Source: AC-32 sp963788215 (GTDB taxonomy: Bacteria > Actinomycetota > Thermoleophilia > Gaiellales > Gaiellaceae). Taken from it: 64,000 bases of DNA. Shown here piece by piece: positions 54,001 to 61,503 of the stretch; the stretch's first letter is position 1, and each line of letters opens with the position of its first letter. The position numbers were made by a program, and so were the translations under genes. The stretch spans positions 310,001-374,000 of the forward strand of contig CAWBFX010000010.1 of the NCBI GenBank assembly GCA_963788215.1, read 5' to 3'. Under the pieces are notes generated by a model, which worked only from the letters and a program-made list of their open reading frames with translations, was not told the DNA's origin and did not search any database.

Positions 54001-56908
54001 GCAGGAGGGGAAGTGCCCCCGGCTGATCACGGACATCGGCGACGATCTGCGAGACGAGGCCCGGTGCGAATCGGACACCGACGCGACTCGGCGGCCGCTC
54101 GATCGCCTCCGCGAGCTCATCTTCAGACGGTGCGGCAACCGCCAGCATCCCCGCACGCAGGAGCTCGCCGAACTCCGGGTACCGGAGCGGATGGTCGAGG
54201 AAATCGGCGCGTAGCGTGATCACGACCCGCACCTGTGAGCGCGGATCACCGGCAAGCGCGGTGAGTCCGTCGAGCACGCGGCGGCGCGTCTCCTCGTCCG
54301 CCGTCAGCGTGAACAGCTCTTCGAACTGGTCGATCACGAGCAGCAGCTCGCTCCCCGGCGGCAAGATCCGCTTAACGACCCGCCGCATTCCGAGCTCGTC
54401 GCCGGCGAGCTCCTCGACCAGGTTGTCCGGTCGCTCCACCGCGACGCGGAGGAGCGCCGCCGACAGCTCCTCGAACGGGTACGAGCCCGGGAACATGTCG
54501 CTGATGACCCACCGCTCGGACCCTGGCAGCGCGCCTTTCCGCAGCGCCGGCACGAGACCGGCCTTGACAACCGACGACTTCCCGATCCCGGACGGGCCGA
54601 CGACGGCGACGAGGCGGTGGTCGCCGAGCGCGGCGACGAGCTCGGCGACGAGCGAGTCTCGTCCGTAGAAGTCTTCCGCGTCCGTTTCGCCGAACGCCTG
54701 CAGGCCCTTGTACGGATTCTCGGCCGGGGTGTACGTCTCCGCTACCGGTCCGCCGCCCGCTGCAGCCGTGAACGCGGCCAGGAACGCGTCCACGGATTCG
54801 AAGCGCTCATCCGGAGAGGACGCGGTCGCGCATGCAAGCACGTCGCCAAGCGCCCCCGGCAACTCGGGCCGAACTGCACCCAGCGACGGCAGCGACCCGT
54901 CCATCGGTGGCGGCTGACCCGTGAGGAGCTCAAAGGTCAGCAGACCGAGGCCGTAGATGTCGGACCGCGGCGTGTGCTCCTGACCCGACAGCTCCTCCGG
55001 CGGCACGTACGCCGGCGAGGACATGGCGGGCCGCCCGGGCTTCTCCGGATCGGCGAGGCGCGCGGCGATGCCGAAATCGGAGAGGTAGCCGTTCCCCTCG
55101 TCGTCGAGAAGGACGTTGGCCGGCTTGAGGTCGCGGTGGACGACGCCATGGCGGTGGGCGTAGGCGAGTGCAGCCCCGACCTGCGCGAGCAGGCGCGAGG
55201 CAGGTTCGAGGTTCCACGGCCCTCGCTCGAGCGCCTGCCGGAGCGAGCCGCCTCGCAGCCAGCGCATGACCAGGTAGGCACCCTCGGGATCGCGCCAGTA
55301 GTCATACAAGGCGACGACGTGCGGATGCTCGAGCTGCGCCACCAGCTGAGCCTCGGCCTCGAAGCCACGAACGAACGGCGGCTGGTTGACCAGCTCGGGA
55401 CGAATCACCTTGATCGCCACTTCTCGACCGACCGACGGTTGATAGGCGCCGTACACGACCCCGAAGTCGCCCGCGCCGACCTGCTCGCGCAACTCGTAGC
55501 CGCGGACCGAGCGGCCGAAGGCGCGGAGGGCGGTGGAGGTTGTCAGCCGGTCGATCCGGGGCGGCGGGAAATCGGCAGGAAGTCCGTCGAGCAGGAGCTG
55601 GAAGACCTTTTGCGGGCTGCCGATGCCCTTGAACCGGAACTCGCCTAGAGCCTTGGCCTGCCAGCCTCCCTGAGTCGCAGCGAGCGCCGCATGCGCGTCC
55701 GCCGAGAGCAGCACCTGACCTGCGTGCGCGGCGGCCAGCAACCGACCGGCGCGGTTGAGCACGGGTCCGAAGTAGTCGCCGCCGCGCGCCTCGACCTCGC
55801 CGACATCGACAGCCATCCGGACCCGAAGTGGCCCCGTTTCATCCCAGGCGGCGTCTGCGAGCCCGCGCTGGATCTCGCTCGCGGCGGCGACGGCAGCACC
55901 GACGTCGGCAAACGCGAGATCAACGCCGTCCCCGACACGCTTGACGAGGCGTCCCCCGGCCTCCTCCGCGGCCGCCATGACGATCCGGTCGTGGTCGGCG
56001 ACGGCGGAGCGCATCGCTTCCGTGTGCAGCTCCCACAGCACCGTCGAGTCCTCGATGTCAGCGAGGAGGAATGCGAGCGTCTGCACCTGCGGTTCGGGCT
56101 CGAGCAGCAGAGACGCGTCCTGGTTGAGAATCCGCCGCTCCAGCTCCTGCAGCTGTGGAGACGGTTCGAGCCCCAGCTCCTCCGCGAGGTAGGTACGTGT
56201 CTTCTGGTATGCGCGCAGGGCCTCTGCCTGACGGCCGCAGCGGTAGAGCGCGAGCATGTGCTGGGCGCGGAAACGCTCGTGGACCGGGAACTCCTCGCAC
56301 AGCACCTCCAGTTCCGCGATGAGGTCGGCGTGGCGGCCGAGCGTCAGCTCGGCCTCGAGGCGTGTCTCAACGGCGCGCAGCCGCAGCTCCTCGAGACGCT
56401 TGGCCTCGACCTCGAGCGCGAATGATCCCGGCAGGTCCGCGTAGGGATGGCCACGCCAGAGCGCAAGGGCGGCACGCAGCCGCTGCGACGCCTCGGCCGG
56501 ATCGGTCTCCACGAGGTCGGCGGCGCGGGCAACTGCCTGCTCGAAGTCAATCGCGTCGACCTGCGCCGGATCGGCTACCAGTAGATAGCCACCGTCGTCG
56601 CGGACGATCACGTCGCCGATCGCAGTTCGCAGGTTCGAGACGTACGTCTGAAGTGTCGAGCGCGCCGCGGTCGTCGGCTCTTCTCCCCAGACACCGTCGA
56701 TCAACGCGTCGACCGAAACGCGCTTCCCGACCTCGGCCGCAAGGAGCGCGAGCACGGTTCGCTGCTTCCGCCCGCCGAGACGAACGCCGACGCCGTTGTT
56801 CCGAACCTCGAGCGGGCCTAGGACCCGAATCTCCACGTCCGGTCCAAGATACGACCGCTCCGTACCCGTGCCTAGGGCGCTGTCTGCGTGAAGCTCCGTT
56901 TGCGCCAT
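51074..56908 (-). CDS. Giant multidomain signalling protein: BTAD regulator + class III cyclase + Ser/Thr kinase + STAND NTPase + WD40
   Basis: 1,944 residues, unbroken. Domains: OmpR-type DNA-binding (about 25-112) and BTAD helical domain (113-265), as in AfsR/SARP regulators. Class III adenylate/guanylate cyclase (275-440) has metal Asps in DIEDST (284-289) and GDG (326-328) and Asn385/Arg386. Ser/Thr kinase (471-715) has Gly loop 478-483, Lys500, HRD 591-593, DFG 611-613 and PPE 636-638. STAND-like NTPase has Walker A GPSGIGKSS (771-779) and Walker B ending Asp860. One membrane helix (about 1178-1201) precedes a WD40-type propeller (about 1250-1915). The propeller is probably outside and the enzymes inside. 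ATG 56908 and GTG 56836 (start VEIRVLGPLEV) are both possible starts. The signal is unknown. Confidence 0.88.
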   Translation of the reverse strand: MAQTELHADSALGTGTERSYLGPDVEIRVLGPLEVRNNGVGVRLGGRKQRTVLALLAAEVGKRVSVDALIDGVWGEEPTTAARSTLQTYVSNLRTAIGDVIVRDDGGYLLVADPAQVDAIDFEQAVARAADLVETDPAEASQRLRAALALWRGHPYADLPGSFALEVEAKRLEELRLRAVETRLEAELTLGRHADLIAELEVLCEEFPVHERFRAQHMLALYRCGRQAEALRAYQKTRTYLAEELGLEPSPQLQELERRILNQDASLLLEPEPQVQTLAFLLADIEDSTVLWELHTEAMRSAVADHDRIVMAAAEEAGGRLVKRVGDGVDLAFADVGAAVAAASEIQRGLADAAWDETGPLRVRMAVDVGEVEARGGDYFGPVLNRAGRLLAAAHAGQVLLSADAHAALAATQGGWQAKALGEFRFKGIGSPQKVFQLLLDGLPADFPPPRIDRLTTSTALRAFGRSVRGYELREQVGAGDFGVVYGAYQPSVGREVAIKVIRPELVNQPPFVRGFEAEAQLVAQLEHPHVVALYDYWRDPEGAYLVMRWLRGGSLRQALERGPWNLEPASRLLAQVGAALAYAHRHGVVHRDLKPANVLLDDEGNGYLSDFGIAARLADPEKPGRPAMSSPAYVPPEELSGQEHTPRSDIYGLGLLTFELLTGQPPPMDGSLPSLGAVRPELPGALGDVLACATASSPDERFESVDAFLAAFTAAAGGGPVAETYTPAENPYKGLQAFGETDAEDFYGRDSLVAELVAALGDHRLVAVVGPSGIGKSSVVKAGLVPALRKGALPGSERWVISDMFPGSYPFEELSAALLRVAVERPDNLVEELAGDELGMRRVVKRILPPGSELLLVIDQFEELFTLTADEETRRRVLDGLTALAGDPRSQVRVVITLRADFLDHPLRYPEFGELLRAGMLAVAAPSEDELAEAIERPPSRVGVRFAPGLVSQIVADVRDQPGALPLLQYALTELFAARTSDLLTLDAYLATGGVVGALGRRAEELYQRLDTRAQAACRQVFLRLVTVDPAAQDTRRRVRRRELRQLELHADALDEILTRYGEHRLLSFDREPLTRAPTVEVAHEALLTQWDRLRSWIEERREDLLLHRRLAEAVEEWQSAERDPQFLPREGRLVQFEGLASATDLALTGLEREFIDASRRQSERELLREQRANRRLRVLLAGAAILLVAAVAAGVVALLQRQSAKHQATVALGRQLGAQAVSEPRIDRAMLLAREAVKLDDSRQTESTLLTTLLRNPSAIATFSSPITDRPQSIALSPDGRTLVTVENTNFARFYDTRTRRERHAPLPNMFPVAPAYSRDGKLLLLLRSPAADKPPAVDVRDGQTLRHLRFLTPTKHWLLNQTSFENPLFVSPDGRRAYMAYSLVNRNHSDGPAFLESWNIQSGKFVGTTRLGSNGMFGGRVSGTKLFILTDTELLAGDGNNWRPLKSSRADLPEGTSTNRLNFHDLATVSPRGDVILFATRTGAVSFVNVRSGRVQVGAGKTGSAVQAADFSPRGDVAVTTDENGHVTVWNPRTAKVVATFTGHEDRTLGIAFSADGKTFFTCSLDGAIFEWDLSGKRRFGRPFQIPVDLRVVQDQSLPPLPPLALSPDGARFATRTGARTIGIFSIDTLRRLRSFSVDLDGPITAVAWSPAGDDLAVIGGQGGVQLWNIAGRARLLRSLHGLGPVTKEPETMQAVAFSPDGALVSVIAASNAPPGPALGNGLVGVWRVSSGRLVWKRVHHARPAHSLAFSREGKLLAVGFEVGLTLTVQRGMDQLVDPKTGGVKRVLHPIGYSQSLAFAPDGTLATGAWSGIVERWDVSSGKRLGHPVLALPEQVAAISFTRSGAEFATAGGSSGLKLWDTKTLQEVGISFPGSPGSWANAAVTSDGSKLLALYQDGRGVVWPATVKAWEAHACRVAGRNFTREEWSRFGTGRSYGKTCG

Positions 56909-56934
56909 GAGTGCCGCTGAGCGTACGAGCGCGC

Positions 56935-56978
56935 GCTCCAGAAAAGCTCCAGGTTCTGGCTTGGAGCCTTTCTGGAGC
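56935..56978. promoter_or_regulatory. 17-bp inverted repeat between the divergent signalling genes
   Basis: Arms 56935-56951 and 56962-56978 match except for one position (gctccagaaa plus agctcca against tggagc plus ctttctggagc). Each arm itself holds two ctcca/tggag units, giving four repeats of a pentamer. The position, 27 bp before the ATG of the BTAD protein and 52 bp before the PD40 gene, fits a shared operator. Confidence 0.6.
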
Positions 56979-57029
56979 GCTCGGCTCTAGCGTCGGGTCG
57001 ATCCCTGAAACGAAAGGAAGTGAGGAGAC

Positions 57030-58001
57030 ATGCGCAAGCTGATCGCATTCGGCTTTCTCGCGGCCGCGATCGCATCGTTCGTTGCGGTCGCCGCCGCGGC
57101 GAATCCGCGCGGCACCAACGGCAGGATCGTCTTCGCGCGCTTCGACCCGGCGCTCGGCGACGACTTCATCTACACCGCCAACCCGGACGGCAGCCAGGAG
57201 CGCCAGCTGCTGCCGACCGGGGCCGAGGGTCCGCGCTGGTCGCCCGACGGGAGCCGGGTCGTCGTCTTCCCGCACGACGTCGACAACGTCTCGGCGCGGC
57301 TCGTCAACCCCGACGACGGGATCTACCGGGACATCGTGAATCCCAATCCCGCCCGTTTCTTCCTCCCCTGCAACGGGCCCTGGTCGCCCGACGGCCGGAG
57401 ACTGACCTGCGAGGCGTTCAGCGACGACGGAAGCCAGAACGGGATCTACACGCTCCGCTCGTCCGACGGTCGCGGGCTGACGAGGATTACCTCGGACCCC
57501 GGCGGCGAGGACTGTCCCGGCGACTACTCGCCGAACGGGAAGCACCTCGTCTTCCTACGGGCGAACGACACGACGTTCGCGCTTTTCACGATGAAGTCCG
57601 ACGGGAAGGGTCTTCGCCAGATCACCCCGCTGGGCAGCGACCAGTTCTTCATCGACTTCAACTGCGGGAGCTGGTCGCCGCAAGGAAACGAGATCCTGTT
57701 CTCGGCGCATGCTCCGGGCACCGACCGGAGCACGATCTGGGTCGTCCACTCCGACGGCAGCGGGCTGCACAAGGTCCCGGTCCCGGGCTGCGGGGGCCCG
57801 ATCTCGGACCCGGCGTCGGTCGGCTGCTTCAACCCGCGCTGGTCGCCCGATGGTGGGAAGATCGTCTTCAACCGGCTGCACCGGCCGGAAAACGAGGACA
57901 TCTACACGGCCAACGCCGACGGAAGCAACCTGTCCCCCGCGGTGACGAGCCCGCTCGACGACGAGGACACGGACTGGGGCACGCACCGGCTTCTGCCTTA
58001 G
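57030..58001 (+). CDS. Secreted PD40/TolB-like beta-propeller protein
   Basis: 323 residues. A signal peptide (about 1-23) precedes repeated propeller blades with the PD40 signature: GPRWSPDGSRVVVF, GPWSPDGRRLTCEAF, GDYSPNGKHLVFL, GSWSPQGNEILFSA and PRWSPDGGKIVFNR, i.e. about six blades. Such proteins bind proteins or glycans at the cell surface. A good ribosome site (gtgaggag) precedes the ATG. It is divergent from the giant signalling gene, so it may be its target or the partner of its external WD40 domain. Confidence 0.82.
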   Translation: MRKLIAFGFLAAAIASFVAVAAAANPRGTNGRIVFARFDPALGDDFIYTANPDGSQERQLLPTGAEGPRWSPDGSRVVVFPHDVDNVSARLVNPDDGIYRDIVNPNPARFFLPCNGPWSPDGRRLTCEAFSDDGSQNGIYTLRSSDGRGLTRITSDPGGEDCPGDYSPNGKHLVFLRANDTTFALFTMKSDGKGLRQITPLGSDQFFIDFNCGSWSPQGNEILFSAHAPGTDRSTIWVVHSDGSGLHKVPVPGCGGPISDPASVGCFNPRWSPDGGKIVFNRLHRPENEDIYTANADGSNLSPAVTSPLDDEDTDWGTHRLLP

Positions 58002-58013
58002 CACTACGCGCCG

Positions 58014-58044
58014 GCCGCGCGGCGGGACCGGCCCGCCGCGCGGC
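58014..58044. terminator. 13-bp perfect GC hairpin after the PD40 gene
   Basis: Arms 58014-58026 and 58032-58044 pair perfectly around the loop accgg. No T-run follows. The size and loop length are the same as those of the hairpin at 3825-3855. Confidence 0.5.
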
Positions 58045-58242
58045 TCGGTCCGCGCAAGCACCGCATGTTGACCAGCCGGTAACCCGAGCGCAGCTTCACC
58101 CCGCGTGCCCCACGTTCCACCGTGAAGGTAGGCCCGTAACCTTGGGATTAGTGGTGTGTTCGCGAGCGCGCAGTCGATTCTTGTGTGAGTTCGCGCAAGG
58201 CGGACGCCGCTCTCGTGCGGTCTCGTTCCCATTCGGATTTGA

Positions 58243-58315
58243 TGGGCCGGGCAGGGATCGAACCTGCGACCTTGGGATTAAAAGTCCCCTGCTCTACCAA
58301 CTGAGCTACCGGCCC
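58243..58315 (-). tRNA. tRNA-Lys (anticodon TTT)
   Basis: The minus strand gives acceptor GGGCCGG/CCGGCCC, discriminator A, a D-arm TAGCTCAGTTGGTAGAGC, anticodon loop CTTTTAA (TTT) and a T-loop TTCGATC. The outermost pair of the anticodon stem is a mismatch. Its 3' half is duplicated at 50866-50905, and 12 bp (accttgggatta) recur at 58139-58150. Confidence 0.95.
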
Positions 58316-58360
58316 GTGTGTGGTCAAGTCTAAGGAGGGCGCACCTCTAGGCTCTCCTTC

Positions 58361-59350
58361 GTGGTCGTCGACGCTCACAACGACCTGCTGCTAGAGCTCG
58401 TCCTCTCTCGCGAGCAGGGCAAGTTCGGCGACCTCGTTCTGCGCCACGGCGACGAACGGCTCTTCGATCGCTACTGGCTTCCGCGGCTCGAGGCCGGCGG
58501 CGTCGGCGTCCAGGTCTGCCCGCTCTACGCCGCGGAGAAGCAGTACGCGCGCCCCAGCGAGCGGGTGTTGGCCCAGGAGGCCGAGTTTCAGCGGGCGCTC
58601 TCGGAGAATGCGGATCGCGTCTGCCAGGTGGGGACGCGGGACGAGCTCGACGACCCGCGTCTCCGGCTGATGCTCTCGATGGAGGGCGTCGAGGCACTCG
58701 AGGGCGAGCCGGGCGCGTTCGAGGAGTGGTGGGAGCGCGGAGTCCGCTCGGCGAGCCTGACCTGGAACTACCCGAACGAGTTCGCAGGGGGAATCGAGAC
58801 GCCGGAGCAGGGGCTGACGGCTGCCGGCCGCACGCTCGTCCGGCGGTTTGCGGAGCTCGGAGTCGTTCTCGACCTCGCGCACGCGTCGGATCAGACCTGG
58901 CGCGACGTGATCGACGAGGAGGTTCCGTTCTCGGTCACGCATGCCGGCTGCCGCGCAGTCCTCGACCGCCCGCGGAACCTCGCCGACTGGCAGCTCGAGG
59001 CGCTCGCCGAACGGGACGGCGTTCTCGGGATGATGGCGATCAGGTCATTCGTCGATCCCGACGCACCGACCATAGCCCGCTGGATCGACCACTTCGACCA
59101 CGCCGTGGCGGCGATGGGCATCGAGCACGTCGGCCTGGGGGCAGATTTCGTCGACCAGGTCGTCTCGGTCGATCTGCCACCGGGGGTCCGCGATGACGGC
59201 AAGGCCGGCCTCGGGCTCGAGGGCTTCACGGCACCGGATCACTACCCCAAGCTCGTCGAAGCGCTTCGCGAGCGCGGCTACGAAGGCGACCGGCTCGAGG
59301 CGATCATGAGCCGGAACTGGTTGCGAGTCCTCGGAGAGACACTGCCCTGA
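58361..59350 (+). CDS. Membrane-type dipeptidase (peptidase M19)
   Basis: 329 residues. The family metal motif is VDAHNDLLLE (His/Asp) at the N-terminus. LMLSMEGVEAL supplies the bridging Glu, LDLAHAS and VTHAGCRAV the His ligands, and GLGADFVDQV and MSRNWLRVLGE close the barrel. It hydrolyses dipeptides, including some with D-residues. It starts with GTG and has no signal peptide, so it is probably cytoplasmic. Its stop codon lies within a 16-bp fragment of tRNA-Lys. Confidence 0.9.
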   Translation: MVVDAHNDLLLELVLSREQGKFGDLVLRHGDERLFDRYWLPRLEAGGVGVQVCPLYAAEKQYARPSERVLAQEAEFQRALSENADRVCQVGTRDELDDPRLRLMLSMEGVEALEGEPGAFEEWWERGVRSASLTWNYPNEFAGGIETPEQGLTAAGRTLVRRFAELGVVLDLAHASDQTWRDVIDEEVPFSVTHAGCRAVLDRPRNLADWQLEALAERDGVLGMMAIRSFVDPDAPTIARWIDHFDHAVAAMGIEHVGLGADFVDQVVSVDLPPGVRDDGKAGLGLEGFTAPDHYPKLVEALRERGYEGDRLEAIMSRNWLRVLGETLP

Positions 59351-59362
59351 GCTACCGGCCCG
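59347..59362 (-). repeat. 16-bp fragment of the tRNA-Lys 5' end
   Basis: ctgagctaccggcccg is identical to 58301-58316, i.e. the acceptor 5' strand and start of the D-arm. It overlaps the TGA of the dipeptidase gene. Confidence 0.5.
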
Positions 59363-59389
59363 CGATCTGGGTAAGGGTACGTCCAGTTC

Positions 59390-59815
59390 ATGCTGAAGGT
59401 CGACCTGACGATCGAGATCTCGCGGCCGCCGGAGGACGTCTTCGCCTGGCTGACCGACGTCGAGCAGCTGACGCGGTGGCAGAAGAGCCTGCTCGACGCC
59501 CACGCCGACGGGCCCTTCCAGAAAGGCACGCGCATCGTCGAGAAGCGCTCCCTCTTCGGGCGCGAGGCTGAGACCGAGCTGGAGGTAACGGCCCTGGAGC
59601 CCGCGCGGCGGCTGACGCTGAAGACCGTTCGTGGGCCCGTCGAGCTCGAGGTCGACCACCAGCTAGAGGCAAACGACACGGGAACGACGCTGCACGTAAC
59701 CGCTGCAGGACGCCCCAAGGGTGCTTTAAGATTCATGGGGCCCGCCGTCGCCGCCGGGGCGCGCCAGGAGCTCAAGCGTGATTTTGAGCGCCTGAAAGCG
59801 CTGCTCGAGGAATAA
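59390..59815 (+). CDS. SRPBCC (START-like) domain protein
   Basis: 141 residues. VDLTIEISRPPEDVFAWLTDVEQLTRWQKSL opens a Bet v1/polyketide-cyclase-like helix-grip fold, and ARQELKRDFERLKALLEE is the long C-terminal helix. The family binds hydrophobic ligands; the ligand is unknown. The next gene encodes a sigma factor about 90 bp downstream. Confidence 0.8.
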   Translation: MLKVDLTIEISRPPEDVFAWLTDVEQLTRWQKSLLDAHADGPFQKGTRIVEKRSLFGREAETELEVTALEPARRLTLKTVRGPVELEVDHQLEANDTGTTLHVTAAGRPKGALRFMGPAVAAGARQELKRDFERLKALLEE

Positions 59816-59906
59816 GCAGGCTCCGTCCCGCGTTTGAAGATGTGCGCGGGACCGCGTGTATTCGCGTCCCCGTGACGTATCTACACCAGAAGGGAAGTGA
59901 GCTGAA

Positions 59907-60971
59907 CTGAGCACGATCGAATTCGAAGCACCAGTCCAGGCCGTTCTCGAGGAGGCCGAGGAGCACGGCGAGATCGAGGAGACGACCCTCGAGGCGCTCG
60001 CGCTCGAGCACGAGCTGGAGGAGGACGAGCTCGCCGCCCTGCGTGCCGAGCTCGAGTCGCGCGAGGTCGAAATCCTCGCGCCGGTCGCCCCTGCGCGCCC
60101 AAATGAAAACCAGCAGGCGCAGCAGCAGCACCACGCGCTTGCCGGCTCGACCGATGCGCTCACGCTGCTGATGCAGGGCGCCGGCCGCTACCCGCTGCTG
60201 ACCGCGGCGGAGGAGGTCGCGCTCGCCAAGCGCATCGAGCGCGGCGACCGCGAGGCCAAGGAGCGGATGATCAACTCGAACCTGCGCCTGGTGATCTCGA
60301 TCGCCAAGCGCTACCAGAACCGGAACCTGCCTCTGCTCGACCTCTTCCAGGAGGGCGTGATCGGGCTGAACCGCGCGGTCGAGAAGTTCGACTGGCGGCG
60401 CGGCTACAAGTTCTCGACCTACGCCACTTGGTGGATCCGGCAGGCGTGCCAGCGCGCGGTTTCGGGCCAGTCGGCCACGATCCGCGTGCCAACGCACGTG
60501 CACGAGCGGCGGGTCAAGCTCGCGGGCGCGGCGACCCGGCTGGAGACGACGCTCGGCCGCGCACCTACGCGCGAGGAGCTGGCCGAGGTCACCGGGCTGT
60601 CGCTGCAGCACATCGACGAAGCGCTCGACGCCGCCGAGGCGCCGGTCTCGCTCAACCGCGCGATCGGCTCCGAGGAAGACGGCGAGCTCGGCGATCTGTT
60701 CGCCGACCCGCAGGCGCTCGATCCGGCCGATGAGGCCGTGGAGACGCTCCGCCGCCGCTCGGTGCGGCAGGCGGTCGCGACGCTGCCCGAGCGGGAGCGC
60801 CGGATCATGGAGCTGCGCTTCGGCTTCGCCGGCGAGCCTTCGTCGCTGGAGCAGATCGGCCGCGAGCTCGGCATCACGCGCGAGCGCGTGCGGCAGCTCG
60901 AGGCGGAAGCGTTCCGCCGGCTCGCCGGCAAGCTCGACGGCCTCGTCGAAGACGACGCAGAAGCGGCCTGA
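59907..60971 (+). CDS. RNA polymerase sigma factor, principal (RpoD/SigA) type with apparent CTG start
   Basis: 354 residues from CTG 59907. Residues 8-55 form an acidic helical segment resembling sigma-70 region 1.1 (AVLEEAEEHGEIEETTLEAL). Region 1.2 starts near 80 (MQGAGRYPLLTAAEEVALAKRI), regions 2.1-2.4 follow (LRLVISIAKRYQNRNLPLLD, then GYKFSTYATWWIRQA), then region 3 (RAPTREELAEVTGL) and region 4 (LGITRERVRQLEAEAFRRL). The only ATG (60171) falls inside region 1.2, and a stop lies in frame 9 bp before the CTG; AAGGGAAG precedes it. A group 1 or closely related group 2 factor is likely. Confidence 0.88.
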   Translation: MSTIEFEAPVQAVLEEAEEHGEIEETTLEALALEHELEEDELAALRAELESREVEILAPVAPARPNENQQAQQQHHALAGSTDALTLLMQGAGRYPLLTAAEEVALAKRIERGDREAKERMINSNLRLVISIAKRYQNRNLPLLDLFQEGVIGLNRAVEKFDWRRGYKFSTYATWWIRQACQRAVSGQSATIRVPTHVHERRVKLAGAATRLETTLGRAPTREELAEVTGLSLQHIDEALDAAEAPVSLNRAIGSEEDGELGDLFADPQALDPADEAVETLRRRSVRQAVATLPERERRIMELRFGFAGEPSSLEQIGRELGITRERVRQLEAEAFRRLAGKLDGLVEDDAEAA

Positions 60972-61069
60972 GCCGCTTCGTAGGGCCCGAGCCGCTCCGT
61001 AGTTCTCCGTAGCCAGGACCGCAACGGCCACGGATGACGGAGCGGCCCGGCCGTCCTACGCTCGCGGAC

Positions 61070-61501
61070 ATGACCATTCGGCGAGTCGGGTACGCATCGC
61101 TCTCCGTGCTCGTGCTCGCTGCTCCGGCGACGGCGGCGCTCGCCCTCCGCACCTCTCCCGCGACTGGCGACGCCACCTTCGACGACCCACAGGCGCCTCA
61201 GGTGCACCACACGGCGGTGCTGAAGGCGGGCGGCAACCGGATCGAAGTGCGGCTCATGCCGAACCGCGTCGACGTGAGCAATTGGGCTTGGGTCCGCATT
61301 CTCGACGGGGCTTCGCCGGCCGGGCGCGTTCGGCTGACCTTCACCAGCCTCGAGATGCGGATGCCGCCGCTGACCGCGGTGCTCACGCAGACAGCGCCTG
61401 GTGTCTACGCCGGGCGATGCCCGGCGCTCAGGATGGACGGGCGCTGGCGCGTCCAGGTGGCGCCCTTCGGCGTCAGCACGGTCGATCGCATCGCGGACTG
61501 A
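61070..61501 (+). CDS. Secreted YtkA-like protein
   Basis: 143 residues. A signal peptide (about 1-26, LVLAAPATAALAL) precedes a small beta-sandwich. VLKAGGNRIEVRLMPNRVDVSNWAWVRI and the TFTSLEMRMPPLTAVLTQTAPGVYAGRCPALRMDGRWRV pattern (Met-rich MRMPPL, GxWxV end) resemble YtkA/CopC-like domains that may bind copper. It is convergent with the next gene, 2 bp apart. Confidence 0.65.
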   Translation: MTIRRVGYASLSVLVLAAPATAALALRTSPATGDATFDDPQAPQVHHTAVLKAGGNRIEVRLMPNRVDVSNWAWVRILDGASPAGRVRLTFTSLEMRMPPLTAVLTQTAPGVYAGRCPALRMDGRWRVQVAPFGVSTVDRIAD

Positions 61502-61503
61502 AG

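Noticed and set aside
51074..58001. Treating the giant protein's locus as a proven defence system
   Set aside because: STAND and kinase modules and the tRNA-bounded location are suggestive, but the BTAD domain and the external propeller fit ordinary signalling equally well, and there is no defence neighbour.
57020..58333. Reading frame whose C-terminus runs through tRNA-Lys
   Set aside because: Its tail is simply the translated tRNA gene, and the frame is a shadow of the PD40 gene.
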